A stretch of 11,708 bases of DNA from Perkinsus olseni (GCA_013115135.1 JABANP010000928.1:1-11708); one strand, 5' to 3'; positions 1 to 8,975 are shown, numbered from the stretch's first letter. A program made the numbers and translations. The notes: a model not told the origin generated them from the letters alone.

Positions 1-651
1 TGAAGCTGACTATATAATATATAGATTGATGCCAGCCAACTAAAGCTGACTATATAATATATAGATTGATGCCAGCCAACTAAAGCTGACTATATAATAT
101 ATAGTTTGATGCCGCCAACTAAAGCTGACTACCTAAGTCAGAGAAAACGCGCCAGCCAACTGAAGCTGACTATATAATACATAGATTGATGGCAGCCAAC
201 TAAAGCTGACTGTATACTAAATAAATTGATGCCAGCCAACTAAAGCTGACTATATAATATATAGATTGACGCCAGCCAACTAAAGCTGACTACCTAAGTC
301 AGAGAAAACGCGCCAGCCAACTGAAACTGACTATATAATACATAGATTGATGCCAGCCAACTAAAGCTGACTGTATACTAAATAAATTGATGCCAGCCAA
401 CTAAAGCTGACTTTATAATATATAGATTGACGCCAGCCAACTAAAGCTGACTACATAATATAGATTGATGCCAGCCAACTAAAGCTGACTACCTAAATCA
501 GAGAAAACGCGCCAGCCAACTAAAGCTGACTATATAAAATATAGGTTGATGAAAGCCAACTAAAGCTGACTATACAATTCGGAAACATGCTCGACAACTG
601 AAGCTGACTATGTACTATAGATTGACGCCAGCCAACTGAAGCTGACTAGAT
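1..651. repeat. Satellite array, left block (~40-41 bp monomers)
   Basis: About 17 tandem monomers, each carrying a conserved half, GCCAGCCAACT(A/G)AAGCTGACT, followed by a variable half. Type A has TATATAATATATAGATTGAT, type B has ACCTAAGTCAGAGAAAACGC (near 121-160, 283-321, 481-520) and type C has GTATACTAAATAAATTGAT (near 205-240, 366-400). Positions 1-160 read A-A-A'-B. Positions about 161-321 read A-C-A-B and are followed by a similar set, so there is a higher-order unit of roughly 160 bp. The last copies (540-651) are diverged and the array stops in AGCTGACTAGATCCC. There is no coding potential. Confidence 0.95.
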
Positions 652-2161
652 CCCTAACCGCAAGAAATCTGATTAGAACCCGCAATATTCCATCGCAATA
701 CTACTATATCATCCCCAATACCCCGCAATCTCGCCTGCCCTGTAGTACTTAATCCTTTCTTTTATCTAGTAATCTGGATATTATTATAATCTCGTACGTA
801 CCTGATTCCCACGCTCCGAAGGTTAGCAGACAGGCAGAGAAGAGCTTGAGGTCTTGAAGTTGAAAGATCGATTAGTAGGGCGAGCGCGTGTCACGGCGCA
901 TGTAGGGCCTGCGGTTGGTGCTGCGCACCGCGCTCTCTCTAGGAAGGGCTCCTTGTTGAAACCCAACCTAACTTTTATGAATATGCTGACGACCGCTCCG
1001 CTGCACGCAGTAACATAGCGGACTGAGCTATGTGTATGCGTGCCGCAGCTGCGGATTACTCCCGAATCATCGAATTATGAGTATGAGTTATTTGATGATA
1101 TCCCATTCGTAATTAGTATCACTGTCATTTCCTAACGGTTAACTCCGTAATCAATGACGCCCTTAAGTTAACACTGGGAATACTCGACCTTGAGCCACGA
1201 GACACCGCAGGCCGAGGTGCGCCACACCTATGCTCAAACTTGGAGCGAGGCTTCCGGCAAAACAATCGGCTACCCACAACTCTCACGTGTCGGGACGGGA
1301 CGCTCGTGTCGGGCTACCCCACATATAACTATCAGTCCATGTCGGGACGCTCGGCTCTGTTGAATGGGGTCCATTGTTAAGGGCGCGTTTCACGGCCGCT
1401 AAGAGAGTCGTCCTCTTTCACCTCCCGTAGGCTTAGCTCGTCATCGAGGTGTGGAAGTGTTAACACAAGACTAAACCCAACTTGCCGGACGCGACAGTTA
1501 GCCAGCTGGAGATGACTTACTGGCGGTGGAATCAGGCCTGCTTCAACGCCCCTGCCGAGTCGTCGTGAGTATCAGGATCCTATGTCGTTCGAGTGACTGC
1601 CACTCAGTGACGAATCGACCACATCGATCAACACGTCGAATGCGAGTAGTGATATACACTCGTAATACAGCTTTCTCATAGACACGCAGATTGTGCACTC
1701 TGCATTGCAAAATACATCTCATAGAACGTGAGTGATAAGTCGGGCTTACTATGATTGTGTGCCATGTTTTGACTGTTAATAACCGCGTCTGTTTTTTCAG
1801 GAACGTTACATAGGCATCGTTGCCTCGAGCCGTACACGGTACATAACTCGTACACGGCAGTCATCGTGGAGCTGGCACGCCGTGCGCAATGTAAAATTTC
1901 AGCGAAAAGGACTAGGAAGCAGATGAACCTTTTATCATAAAAGCAACCAAGAGCAAGGGTAAAATATGTAGATAATAGTTGCAAATAGATAGATCGCAGT
2001 AGACGTGAGCACAGGTCCTTTAAGATCATTTTAAAGATGGAGAATAGGATGGTTTAGTTGCACAATCAGCCATGCAGAACGGGAGCTCGCAGTGTTTGAC
2101 GGATATGACTAGAGGGTCCGGAAACCGAATGCAAGTTCTTGAAGAGCAGGAATCATTGCAA
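652..2161. other. Long stretch with no convincing gene
   Basis: No reading frame here looks like a known protein. The longest is a minus-strand ATG frame at 1676-2029 (117 residues, hydrophobic N-terminal half, no recognised domain), which could be chance. Small repeated words are present: CGCAAT at 681, 694 and 724; GTGTCGGG at 1287 and 1306, with a related TGTCGGGACGCTCGG at 1340-1354; and a 12-bp perfect palindrome CCGCAGCTGCGG at 1043-1054. I saw no tRNA B-box and no rRNA-like sequence. It may be spacer or decayed mobile DNA. Confidence 0.5.
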
Positions 2162-2171
2162 AGGATTTGAC

Positions 2172-2340
2172 GTTCTTAACCTCAGAATAGCATGGGTTAC
2201 CAGATTAAAGCGACACCACGGTTTTACAGTTAAGCTCAGGTGTGTACCGTCACCTTGGATCAGGCAGTTAACCGCAGAATAAAGAGTCAACCACAGCGTA
2301 GCAGAAGTACCTCGGAGATACGCGCAAACCTCAGACTTAC
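2172..2340 (-). repeat. Left modular array: ACC[N]C[A/G] motif every ~19 bp
   Basis: ACCTCA-type hexamers start at 2179, 2199, 2215, 2233 (AGCTCA), 2252 (ACCTTG), 2271 (ACCGCA), 2290 (ACCACA), 2309 (ACCTCG) and 2328 (ACCTCA). The inner six are exactly 19 bp apart. Spacers are variable, with GAATA-like bases often following the hexamer. Read on the minus strand this is TGAGGT(N)13 repeated, the same design as the right array at 5134-5298, so the two form an inverted pair. The array ends about 40 bp before the point where histone H3 homology begins. It is bracketed by the 10-bp direct repeat AGGATTTGAC (2162-2171 and 2351-2360). Confidence 0.7.
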
Positions 2341-2359
2341 AGCCGGATCTAGGATTTGA

Positions 2360-2608
<249 letters not shown>

Positions 2609-2654
2609 GGTCTCTGTAGCCTAGTAATACTCGGCCAATATCATCTCATTTCAA

Positions 2655-2670
2655 GGCGTTATTTAACGCC
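2655..2670 (+). terminator. Histone mRNA 3' stem-loop after H3
   Basis: GGCGTT-ATTT-AACGCC is a perfect 6-bp stem with a 4-nt loop, preceded by TCAA and followed by ATCTTT, 47 nt after the H3 stop. Geometry is that of the SLBP/U7-type replication-dependent histone processing signal, but the lower part of the stem differs from the animal GGCYCU/AGRGCC consensus. The same element recurs after H2A, H2B and H1. Confidence 0.88.
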
Positions 2671-2803
2671 ATCTTTGGCTTATTCCCTCGATACTTGCTG
2701 AGGATCAGAGGAGGGGTGGTGTCTTCATAATACTAGTTGATGATAGCGCCTCGGACGTAGGCTATCGGTACCGACTAGGAGTGATTCTCTAAATGTCAAA
2801 ATG

Positions 2804-2847
2804 CCCGCAAGGTGATTTTCCTGTTTTTTCATCAGAATCACTGCGGG
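2804..2847 (+). promoter_or_regulatory. H2A upstream element with flanking dyad
   Basis: The T-rich core TTTTTTCATCAGAA lies at 2824-2837; the A of TCAG is 80 nt before the H2A ATG. It sits inside an inverted repeat: CCCGCAAGGTGATT at 2804-2817 pairs with AATCACTGCGGG at 2836-2847, apart from two unpaired bases in the left arm. The core is shared with H2B, H1 and H4 at nearly constant distance, consistent with an initiator or upstream activator. No TATA box is visible about 30 bp further upstream. Confidence 0.55.
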
Positions 2848-2913
2848 ACGCCTCTTGTTGAGAAGTCTATTTTTCTTTATCTCTTCACTAGTGTAAGTTC
2901 CACAAGCTAAACA

Positions 2914-3327
2914 ATGTCTGGAAAGGGTAAAGGTGGTCGTGGCAAGGCTGGCAAGAAAACCGGCACTGGAGCCAAGTCTCGCTCAGCCAAGGCTGGCTTG
3001 CAGTTCCCTGTGGGTCGTATCGCGAGGTATCTCAAGAAGGGTCGTTACGCCAAACGTGTGGGCTCCGGAGCTCCCGTATACTTGGCTGCTGTTCTGGAGT
3101 ACCTCGTCGCGGAGATTCTCGAGCTTGCGGGCAACGCTGCGCGTGACCACAAGAAAACGAGAATCATCCCTCGCCACATCCAGCTGGCTGTCCGCAACGA
3201 CGAGGAACTGAACAAGTTCCTTGCTGGTGTGACCCTCGCGAGCGGTGGCGTCTTGCCCAACATCCACACCACCCTTCTGCCTAAGAAGAGCAAAGGCAAG
3301 AGCTTCACCGCTTCTCAGGAAATGTAG
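2914..3327 (+). CDS. Histone H2A with C-terminal SQEM (H2A.X-like)
   Basis: This is a complete 137-residue core histone that pairs with H2B and forms the nucleosome surface. Its N-terminal tail is [14 protein letters not shown]. The histone fold starts near [24 protein letters not shown], and the acidic-patch residues are preserved ([16 protein letters not shown] and [10 protein letters not shown]), as is the docking segment [13 protein letters not shown]. The C-terminus reads SFTASQEM, so the last four residues (134-137) fit the SQ(E/D)-hydrophobic motif that PIKK kinases phosphorylate at DNA breaks; in this cluster the bulk H2A therefore seems to double as H2A.X. Start ATG is in context AAACAATGTCT. 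No intron. It is followed 44 nt after the stop by a histone stem-loop and lies head-to-tail with H2B. Confidence 0.97.
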   Translation: MSGKGKGGRGKAGKKTGTGAKSRSAKAGLQFPVGRIARYLKKGRYAKRVGSGAPVYLAAVLEYLVAEILELAGNAARDHKKTRIIPRHIQLAVRNDEELNKFLAGVTLASGGVLPNIHTTLLPKKSKGKSFTASQEM

Positions 3328-3370
3328 ATAGAGCCACTGTGTTCTACTACGTGAGGCTCATCAATTCCAA

Positions 3371-3386
3371 GGCGTTATTTGGCGCC
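3371..3386 (+). terminator. Histone mRNA 3' stem-loop after H2A
   Basis: GGCGTT-ATTT-GGCGCC. The 3' arm has GG where the other copies have AA, so the two upper pairs become G·U wobbles in RNA and the 6-bp stem is kept. Flanks are CCAA before and ATCTAT after. It lies 44 nt after the stop. The wobble-preserving change supports function at RNA level. Confidence 0.85.
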
Positions 3387-3499
3387 ATCTATACTTGCTT
3401 GAAATTTCTTGCACGCGATGGATACAGAGTTGACAATGTTCCATCCATTCGTTTAGTTCTTGAGGAATCAAATGCTATGGGCATTGACTAGTTTGTTCT

Positions 3500-3540
3500 C
3501 TCAGAGGTATTTTGCGGTATTTGCATCAGAACCGTCTGAG
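3500..3540 (+). promoter_or_regulatory. H2B upstream element with flanking dyad
   Basis: The core ATTTGCATCAGAA lies at 3519-3531; the A of TCAG is 77 nt before the H2B ATG. It is enclosed by nested inverted repeats: CTCAGA (3500-3505) with TCTGAG (3535-3540), and CGGT (3515-3518) with ACCG (3531-3534). The core contains ATTTGCAT, which equals the animal octamer. Since the same place in the H2A and H4 copies lacks an octamer, the shared TCAGAA part is the better candidate for the functional site. Confidence 0.5.
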
Positions 3541-3604
3541 TTGCACGAGACGTAGCGGGGGCTAATTTCTGTATCTCACGTATTACAAAGCATAGTATCC
3601 GCAT

Positions 3605-3943
3605 ATGGCTCCTAAAACCGGTTCCGCTACCAAGCCTGCTGCTGACAAGAAACGCAGATCCGCTAGGAAGGAGACTTTCAACAGCTACATCTTCAAGGTG
3701 TTGAAGCAAGTCCACCCTAAGACTGGAATCTCCAAGAAGAGTATGATGATCATGAACTCCTTGGTGAGCGACACCTTTGACCGGATTGTGTCTGAGGCTG
3801 GTCGTCTTTGCAAGTATAGCAACAAGGGAACCCTTTCTAGCCGCGAAATCCAGACTGCGATTCGCCTGGTCTTGCCGGGTGAGCTGGCCAAGCATGCCGT
3901 CAGTGAGGGGACCAAGGCTGTGACTAAGTTCACTTCCGCCTAA
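3605..3943 (+). CDS. Histone H2B
   Basis: This complete 112-residue core histone has a short basic tail ([22 protein letters not shown]) followed by a full fold: [40 protein letters not shown], then [34 protein letters not shown]. The lysine in AVTKF is the position ubiquitinated in other eukaryotes. The tail is shorter than in animals or plants, and TLSSREIQ differs from the animal TITSREIQ; I associate that form with protist and algal lineages (from memory). Helix 2 carries unusual KSMMIMNS and SDTFDRI instead of the common KAMGIMNS and NDIFERI. Start ATG follows CGCAT; there is no intron. A stem-loop lies 60 nt after the stop. Confidence 0.97.
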   Translation: MAPKTGSATKPAADKKRRSARKETFNSYIFKVLKQVHPKTGISKKSMMIMNSLVSDTFDRIVSEAGRLCKYSNKGTLSSREIQTAIRLVLPGELAKHAVSEGTKAVTKFTSA

Positions 3944-4002
3944 GGGTACGGTCATCACTGGAGAGCTGCCTGGGTAATCTAGTTGGCTCGAAACAATTTC
4001 AA

Positions 4003-4018
4003 GGCGTTTCTCAACGCC
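4003..4018 (+). terminator. Histone mRNA 3' stem-loop after H2B
   Basis: GGCGTT-TCTC-AACGCC, a perfect 6-bp stem with a 4-nt loop, preceded by TTTCAA and followed by ATCTTTC, 60 nt after the H2B stop. A purine stretch AAGGAAAAGATG follows at about 4032-4043 and could act like the animal histone downstream element, but it is not conserved after the other genes. Confidence 0.87.
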
Positions 4019-4075
4019 ATCTTTCTTTGTGCAAGGAAAAGATGTTGTTTCATAGTGTATATCTGTATTTTACCA

Positions 4076-4089
4076 TTTTTGTTTCAGAA
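4076..4089 (+). promoter_or_regulatory. H1 upstream element
   Basis: TTTTTGTTTCAGAA matches the shared T-rich plus TCAGAA pattern; the A of TCAG is 71 nt before the H1 ATG, the shortest distance in the cluster. Unlike the H2A and H2B copies I see no clear flanking dyad. Confidence 0.42.
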
Positions 4090-4156
4090 AGTGCAACCTA
4101 TGCTATCCGGGCTAACAGCGCTTTCAGAACATCTTATCGTCGTCTCAATATCCGTA

Positions 4157-4615
4157 ATGACAGTAAAGTCTAGCACCAAATCTGCGGCTCATCCGAACTA
4201 CTCTGCCATGGTCAAGCAGGCCCTGACCACGTGCAAGGGGTTTCAGAAAATGAGCCGCCAAGCCATCCTCAGCTTCATCAAGCAAAACTACGGTGTCGAG
4301 AACAAAACGGCCCTGAACAAGGCCTTGAAGGGACTCGTGGATGCCGGCCACGTCAGCCAAGCGAAAGCTTCGTACAAACTGGCTGCTGGGCAGAGGGTTG
4401 CTGAGAAGAAGCCAGCTCCGGCGAAGAAATCTAAGCCTGCAGCTGCCAAGAAGAAGGCCTCTGCAAAGAAGACTTCGGCTAAGAAGCCTGCTAGGAAACC
4501 GGCTGCATCGAAAACCAAGAAGGCCACTGCCACCAAGAAGGCCTCTACTCGCAAAGCTGCCGCGAAGAAGCCTTCGGCCAAAAAGCCCGCGGCGAAGCGG
4601 ACTTCGAAGAAGTAA
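4157..4615 (+). CDS. Linker histone H1
   Basis: This 152-residue linker histone binds the nucleosome dyad and linker DNA. After a short N-terminus (MTVKSSTKSA), a winged-helix globular domain covers about residues 11-75: HPNYSAMVKQAL, RQAILSFIKQNYGV, then the wing ALKGLVDAGHVSQAKASYKL. The remaining half is a K/A/P-rich tail made of loosely repeated AAKK and KKPA units, ending KRTSKK. The frame is open further upstream to 3983, but that part overlaps the H2B stem-loop and the H1 upstream element, so I chose the ATG at 4157. No intron. A stem-loop lies 44 nt after the stop. Having H1 in the core-histone cluster on the same strand, with the same signals, points to shared S-phase regulation. Confidence 0.95.
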   Translation: MTVKSSTKSAAHPNYSAMVKQALTTCKGFQKMSRQAILSFIKQNYGVENKTALNKALKGLVDAGHVSQAKASYKLAAGQRVAEKKPAPAKKSKPAAAKKKASAKKTSAKKPARKPAASKTKKATATKKASTRKAAAKKPSAKKPAAKRTSKK

Positions 4616-4658
4616 GCCATCTTGGAGATATCTTCTCGTAACTTCAAAAATATTACAA

Positions 4659-4674
4659 GGCGTTTTTCGACGCC
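4659..4674 (+). terminator. Histone mRNA 3' stem-loop after H1
   Basis: GGCGTT-TTTC-GACGCC. The first base of the 3' arm is G instead of A, which gives one G·U pair at the top of the stem and keeps six pairs. It is preceded by TACAA and followed by ATCATT, 44 nt after the stop. Confidence 0.85.
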
Positions 4675-4749
4675 ATCATTGTCGATCGAATTCTCATCAA
4701 TATCGTCATCCGTACGGGTCCAAAATATGCTGTCGAAGCCTTTTTCCGC

Positions 4750-4763
4750 TTTTTTTATCAGAA
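4750..4763 (+). promoter_or_regulatory. H4 upstream element
   Basis: TTTTTTTATCAGAA lies 82 nt (A of TCAG to ATG) before H4, nearly identical to the H2A copy. It shows that the truncated H4 kept its own promoter region. Confidence 0.5.
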
Positions 4764-4835
4764 TAGTCGGATCCAACCACCAGACAAGATATGGAATGTT
4801 TTGGATAAGTTGAACTAACCCACAGCTATTCTTAA

Positions 4836-5298
<463 letters not shown>

Positions 5299-5415
5299 CT
5301 CCGAAGAGTGCCGAAATGCCACAAAGCGATCGTAGTCCCGTCAATTGAACTGAGAGAACTGAGCGAAACTCACCATTGTTGAAACCGAGAAACGACATGA
5401 GCCCACCGCTCTATC

Positions 5416-5448
5416 AGTTGATAGTATCAACTAATAGTTGACAACTAT
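5416..5448. repeat. Two adjacent short perfect palindromes
   Basis: AGTTGATA-G-TATCAACT (5416-5432) is followed at once by ATAGTTG-A-CAACTAT (5434-5448). The arms share AGTTGA/GTTGA, so they look like a duplicated dyad. They lie in the 250-nt gap between the right array and the 3' end of the W-E-x-F gene, where I see no gene. AGGCGCCT, a small palindrome, lies at about 5498-5505. Confidence 0.6.
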
Positions 5449-5556
5449 GCTCATGTGATAATGTAGTCAATTGAGATTAAGTTACAGCGCGATACTCAGG
5501 CGCCTGCTACATTACTAATGCATTCCGTATTTCACAGAGTGGGAAACGGCACTGAT

Positions 5557-6128
5557 TCACAGTAAGTCATTAAAATCTTCCCAGGAGGCGCTCGAAGATG
5601 ACTCATCAGTTTCCGGACCGTTCGCGTCAGCGGGAGAGGACGCGAACGTGATCCGCCTTGCAACCCGCCGGTCTCGCTCATCCTCTGCCACTCTCTCAGG
5701 AAAGACGTCCATTGGCGAGCTTGAAGTTGGAAGCGGAACAACGACAGTGCTTGCGACTGATCCACTGAAGGTTTCCCAGTTCTCAACCGAGTCTTGAGAT
5801 GAGAAAGTTTCCCAGTTTCCACGAGTGTCTTGTGATGAATATCTTCCACCGTTCTCAACCGAAGTGGACGGCACCTCCTCCCCCGCTCTGCCAGTGTCAT
5901 CTCCCCCTTCGACGGTGACTGGTCCCTCTTCGCTGAATGATTCCCACTCCGTCTCGCTCGTCGAATCTGACACAGAAACCTGACTAAACCCAGTAATACT
6001 TCGCTTCTTCGGTTACCTCTCGCGGCATTCGTTTCATCAATAACCGCATCACTGAAACTTTCCCAACCGGCATCGGAGCCCTCCGATTCGGAAGGACTGT
6101 CACGCTCTTCTCTGTCATTCCGTGGCAT
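5557..6128 (-). CDS. Acidic protein with five W-E-x-F motifs (two exons)
   Basis: I do not recognise a family. ATG at 6128 follows an in-frame stop 15 nt upstream. Two overlapping frames carry the same motif, and a 50-nt intron (6016-5967, GTAACC...TGTGTCAG) joins them cleanly: exon 1 6128-6017, exon 2 5966-5557, giving about 173 residues. The product is Ser/Glu/Asp-rich and probably disordered, with five spaced motifs: GWESFSD, EWESFSE, NWETFSS, NWETFSG and SWEDFND, the last at the C-terminus. Short W-x-x-F motifs in disordered proteins often bind adaptor or receptor domains (known from clathrin-adaptor ligands), but function here is unknown. It lies 185 nt downstream of the transposase stop on the same strand. 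It could be a transposon accessory gene or the 3' part of a longer transposase transcript. Confidence 0.6.
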
Positions 6129-6312
6129 TGACGGTGAAGACGGTTAATGAGATGAAGATGCAGGGACGGATACTCCTGAGTAGGTACGCTCCAAAGGGCC
6201 TCGCTTCTTGGTGGATCTTCGCCCACGCCGTATGGTGGGCAGTTTGTGTTGCCCAGGAGCGAACCTTGAATAGTAGAATCTCCAACGAGACTTAGACCCG
6301 ATCGCGCCCACG

Positions 6313-8857
6313 TTACCTTAGCTTAGTTTTAACAGCGGCTTCTGCACAATAGCCGTGTTTACACAGTGACCAGTCTCTATTTTCCTTACACGTGCACGAT
6401 ACGTCAACATCCTGTGTATTGCTGGAAAATACGGTCACCAAATGATAACAGTAAAATCGCTGTAGGACATCATGCACTCGTAGCTGATCAGAATCTGATA
6501 CGGGCGCTTTTATACATTTATTCGCTGCGGATTCTGGCGTAAAGAGCGATTGTCCAGGACAAACCGGAAGACCTGGAAAACCCGTTCCCGCCATATTACC
6601 CTCGCCGAATTCACCCAGTAGGGCAGCGTCGAGATACTGGTTAATTCGAGTGGCTGCGAACGACGTAGCCCCCGAACTCCCAAAATTGTGCCCAGTGAAC
6701 AGGAAACACTGCGTTTCCTCCGAGATGTCAATTCTGCTGGATACCAGATTAGTTACCTTGAGAGCGCATGGACCAAGAACACTTTTCAGGTAATCCTTAG
6801 GTTGCCAGATAAGTTTACCTCCCTGAAATCTTTACGACCAAAGATATCTGTTCCCTGCTGCTGCATCTCTGGGTGATACTCTCGCATGATTACAGGTGTT
6901 GGCCTGCTGATGAAGCATTGTGGGCTCGATTTCTTCATAGATCTCATTATCTATACAAAATACCATTTCTCAGTGGTTTTGTCTGTGCTAATGGCTTTGG
7001 GGCCCACAGCCTGGGCCAAACCCCTTGGCCTACCAAGATGGCTTCTCTCACGAACATACCAACATCGAAGCTTTCGCCATCGAGCGCCTTGGACATGATC
7101 GAGTTCACAGCCTCTACGATATTGTTCACCACCTGAATAACATTGCACAGCTAATCTCTTCGAGCAAATCGGAGATTCACGACTTCACCTGGTTTCCTCG
7201 CAATCCCTCTGCAGTGATGGCTATGTTCGGATATCCGTAGCGATCAGTATTCAAGGTGGCTTCAAGATATTGCCCGGCATCGGCGGAAGCGGCACGTGCC
7301 TCATCCACTAAGGCGTCTGCTAGGAGATGGTAGAGGTCATCGTTGGTTGAGATGTGAAGGGGGAATATGCAACGCTCGACCTGAATGGCATATCAGCGTC
7401 AAGATATGAAACGGCATCTCTCTGCAGCACTACCAGCTCAAACGCCGCTCCAAGCCTCTTTTTGTTGTCTCTCAAATTCTTCGAGAAGTGGTAGAAACAA
7501 CGAGCTGAAATGGCGAAAAAGTGTAGTTTCGGTGTGATGGTCACGGTTTCATCATGGAACTTCCATATGCTGTAGGTAGTACCATTTCGCACGCCAGGCA
7601 GATTTTCCTCGCAAGCACTGATTGCCCCTTGATGCGCATCGTGAACGCAAAGGTTGATGACATCCTCAAGTGCCTTTTCACTGTCGGACAGGGCATTTAC
7701 GAGCTCGTCTAGTTTTTTAAGCATGAAGTCATATACCGCAGCCGTTTCCTCCGCCACAATGGCCCAGAGGAAAGGCACGAAGGAATGAGTATACTTCTTC
7801 TTTCTTGCGTCGTACCTACGCCCAAGACTTTGGATTGTTCCCAACTCTCGGGCGTCGTTATGCATATCTAGAAGCCCATTATCGCGACGAAATCATAGGC
7901 CAAGGAGGCATTCCCAAGGAGAAGCTCATCTTACCGTGTTCGCGAGCTCCCCATCCAAACAACTTTGGGCTTTCCGCGTATAACCTTTTGTTGCGTGTCC
8001 ATATACAAAGGGAAACCTCTAGGGCATGAGTCCAGGTACCACTTAAGCGATATCAGCATATCTACACGACACAGTCAAGGCAATACGCGGCATATAACCT
8101 CACGCTACCTGTACTGCTCAAAGCGCAAGCAAAATCCCGAGATTCAAAATTTGTTTCGAGATGGACGATCTTGCTCGGCAGCGGGTTGTTATTCTTCACA
8201 CTCTGGATCACTGCAGGCGTTATCCGGTGTTCGGCAAACTCATTGTCCAATTCGAACAAATTAGCGATCCGTGGAATTCCATCTCGTCGAGTTCTCAGAG
8301 ACGAGATCAGATTTTGAACCTACCAACTGGAAATGAACTGAATGACAAAATATTCACGATATTACTCTTGTTTTAGTCAAGCGATCTGCGAACTCTGGAT
8401 ACTCTTCCAAAGCATGTGCCAAGACGTGTGAGGCATTTTCTCCACGAGAAGCAGCATCCAGGATATACTGCTCAATATGCGGGGGGAATCTCACGCGCTT
8501 CAAGTTTCTCGGCTCTCCTGTATGGTCGCCTGGGAACAAGACTCACTGGAAAAAAATCCATAAAATGCGTCCCATTATGGGCCGTTCTTTCAATAACAAT
8601 GCGGCTAACACATAATCTATATCACCTGAAATCGATATCTTCATCTGGGCTCCGTCCTTGACTATGCGAATTTTTCTATCGCAGCCTTCATGTTCGGCAC
8701 ATTCCCATCTCATCTCGTTCTGGTTACTCGGACCGTACTGCTGCTTGCAAGTAAAGTTGGGTCTGTAGTGAACCAAAGCCATCCAAAACGGGTCTGCACT
8801 CTCGGACTGTATGTCATATGTCATGACATGCTGCCACTCGCGCCTTGGGTAATACAT
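6313..8857 (-). CDS. Mutator-like (MULE) transposase, multi-exon
   Basis: Enzyme for cut-and-paste DNA transposition. ATG at 8857. Spliced by hand: exons 8857-8626, 8529-8366, 8319-8109, 8061-7935, 7815-7583, 7504-7434, 7380-7189, 7132-7034, all joining in phase through GT-AG introns of 46-119 nt; further exons 6950-6881 and from 6822 are less sure. Domains in order: FLYWCH-type finger (C53, C59, H80; WECAEHEGC); DDE core with D224 in LYMDTQQK, D304 in VHDAHQGA, the family C-x2-H in ARCFYHFSKN (C325, H328) and E417 in NNIVEAVNS; C-terminal SWIM finger C-T-C...C-K-H at 6396-6355. All catalytic residues are present and I see no stop inside the eight firm exons, so it may be intact. The link from exon 8 to 9 is unresolved. 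No inverted ends belonging to it were found. Confidence 0.82.
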
Positions 8858-8975
8858 ATCCGAGGAGAGGTTTTGGACAAGGAAAACTAGGAGTGCAATG
8901 TAGAGCACCGACCGTTCGGAAGGAGTGAACGTGAGCCATGTTACGTGTGCAGTACGAATGTCGCCATAGTGGCAT

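Noticed and set aside
1..651. Regular repeats with conserved and variable halves resembling a CRISPR array
   Set aside because: The variable halves are recurring types, not unique spacers, monomers are directly tandem, and the window is eukaryotic. It is satellite DNA.
1676..2029. Minus-strand 117-residue frame as a gene
   Set aside because: No recognisable domain, no neighbouring exon or promoter signals. It is of a length expected by chance in this much sequence.
2983..3308. Long frames antisense to and overlapping H2A, H2B, H1 and H4
   Set aside because: Shadow frames caused by codon bias of histone genes; no domain-like sequence.
3519..3526. Animal octamer ATTTGCAT in the H2B promoter as an Oct-1 site
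   Set aside because: The octamer overlaps the element shared with H2A, H1 and H4, which lack it. The other features do not suggest an animal, so coincidence is likelier.
3983..4156. N-terminal extension of H1 to an upstream ATG at 3983
   Set aside because: It would translate through the H2B stem-loop and the conserved H1 upstream element, and the extra residues match no H1.
6510..6731. Second frame over the SWIM-proximal region as a separate gene
   Set aside because: It overlaps the open frame leading into the C-T-C...C-K-H finger. A splice using VFRFVLDN cannot be excluded, but I preferred the continuous frame.
7805..8376. Plus-strand frames across 7805-8376
   Set aside because: They lie opposite transposase exons 2-5, which have clear MULE motifs and consistent splice phases.
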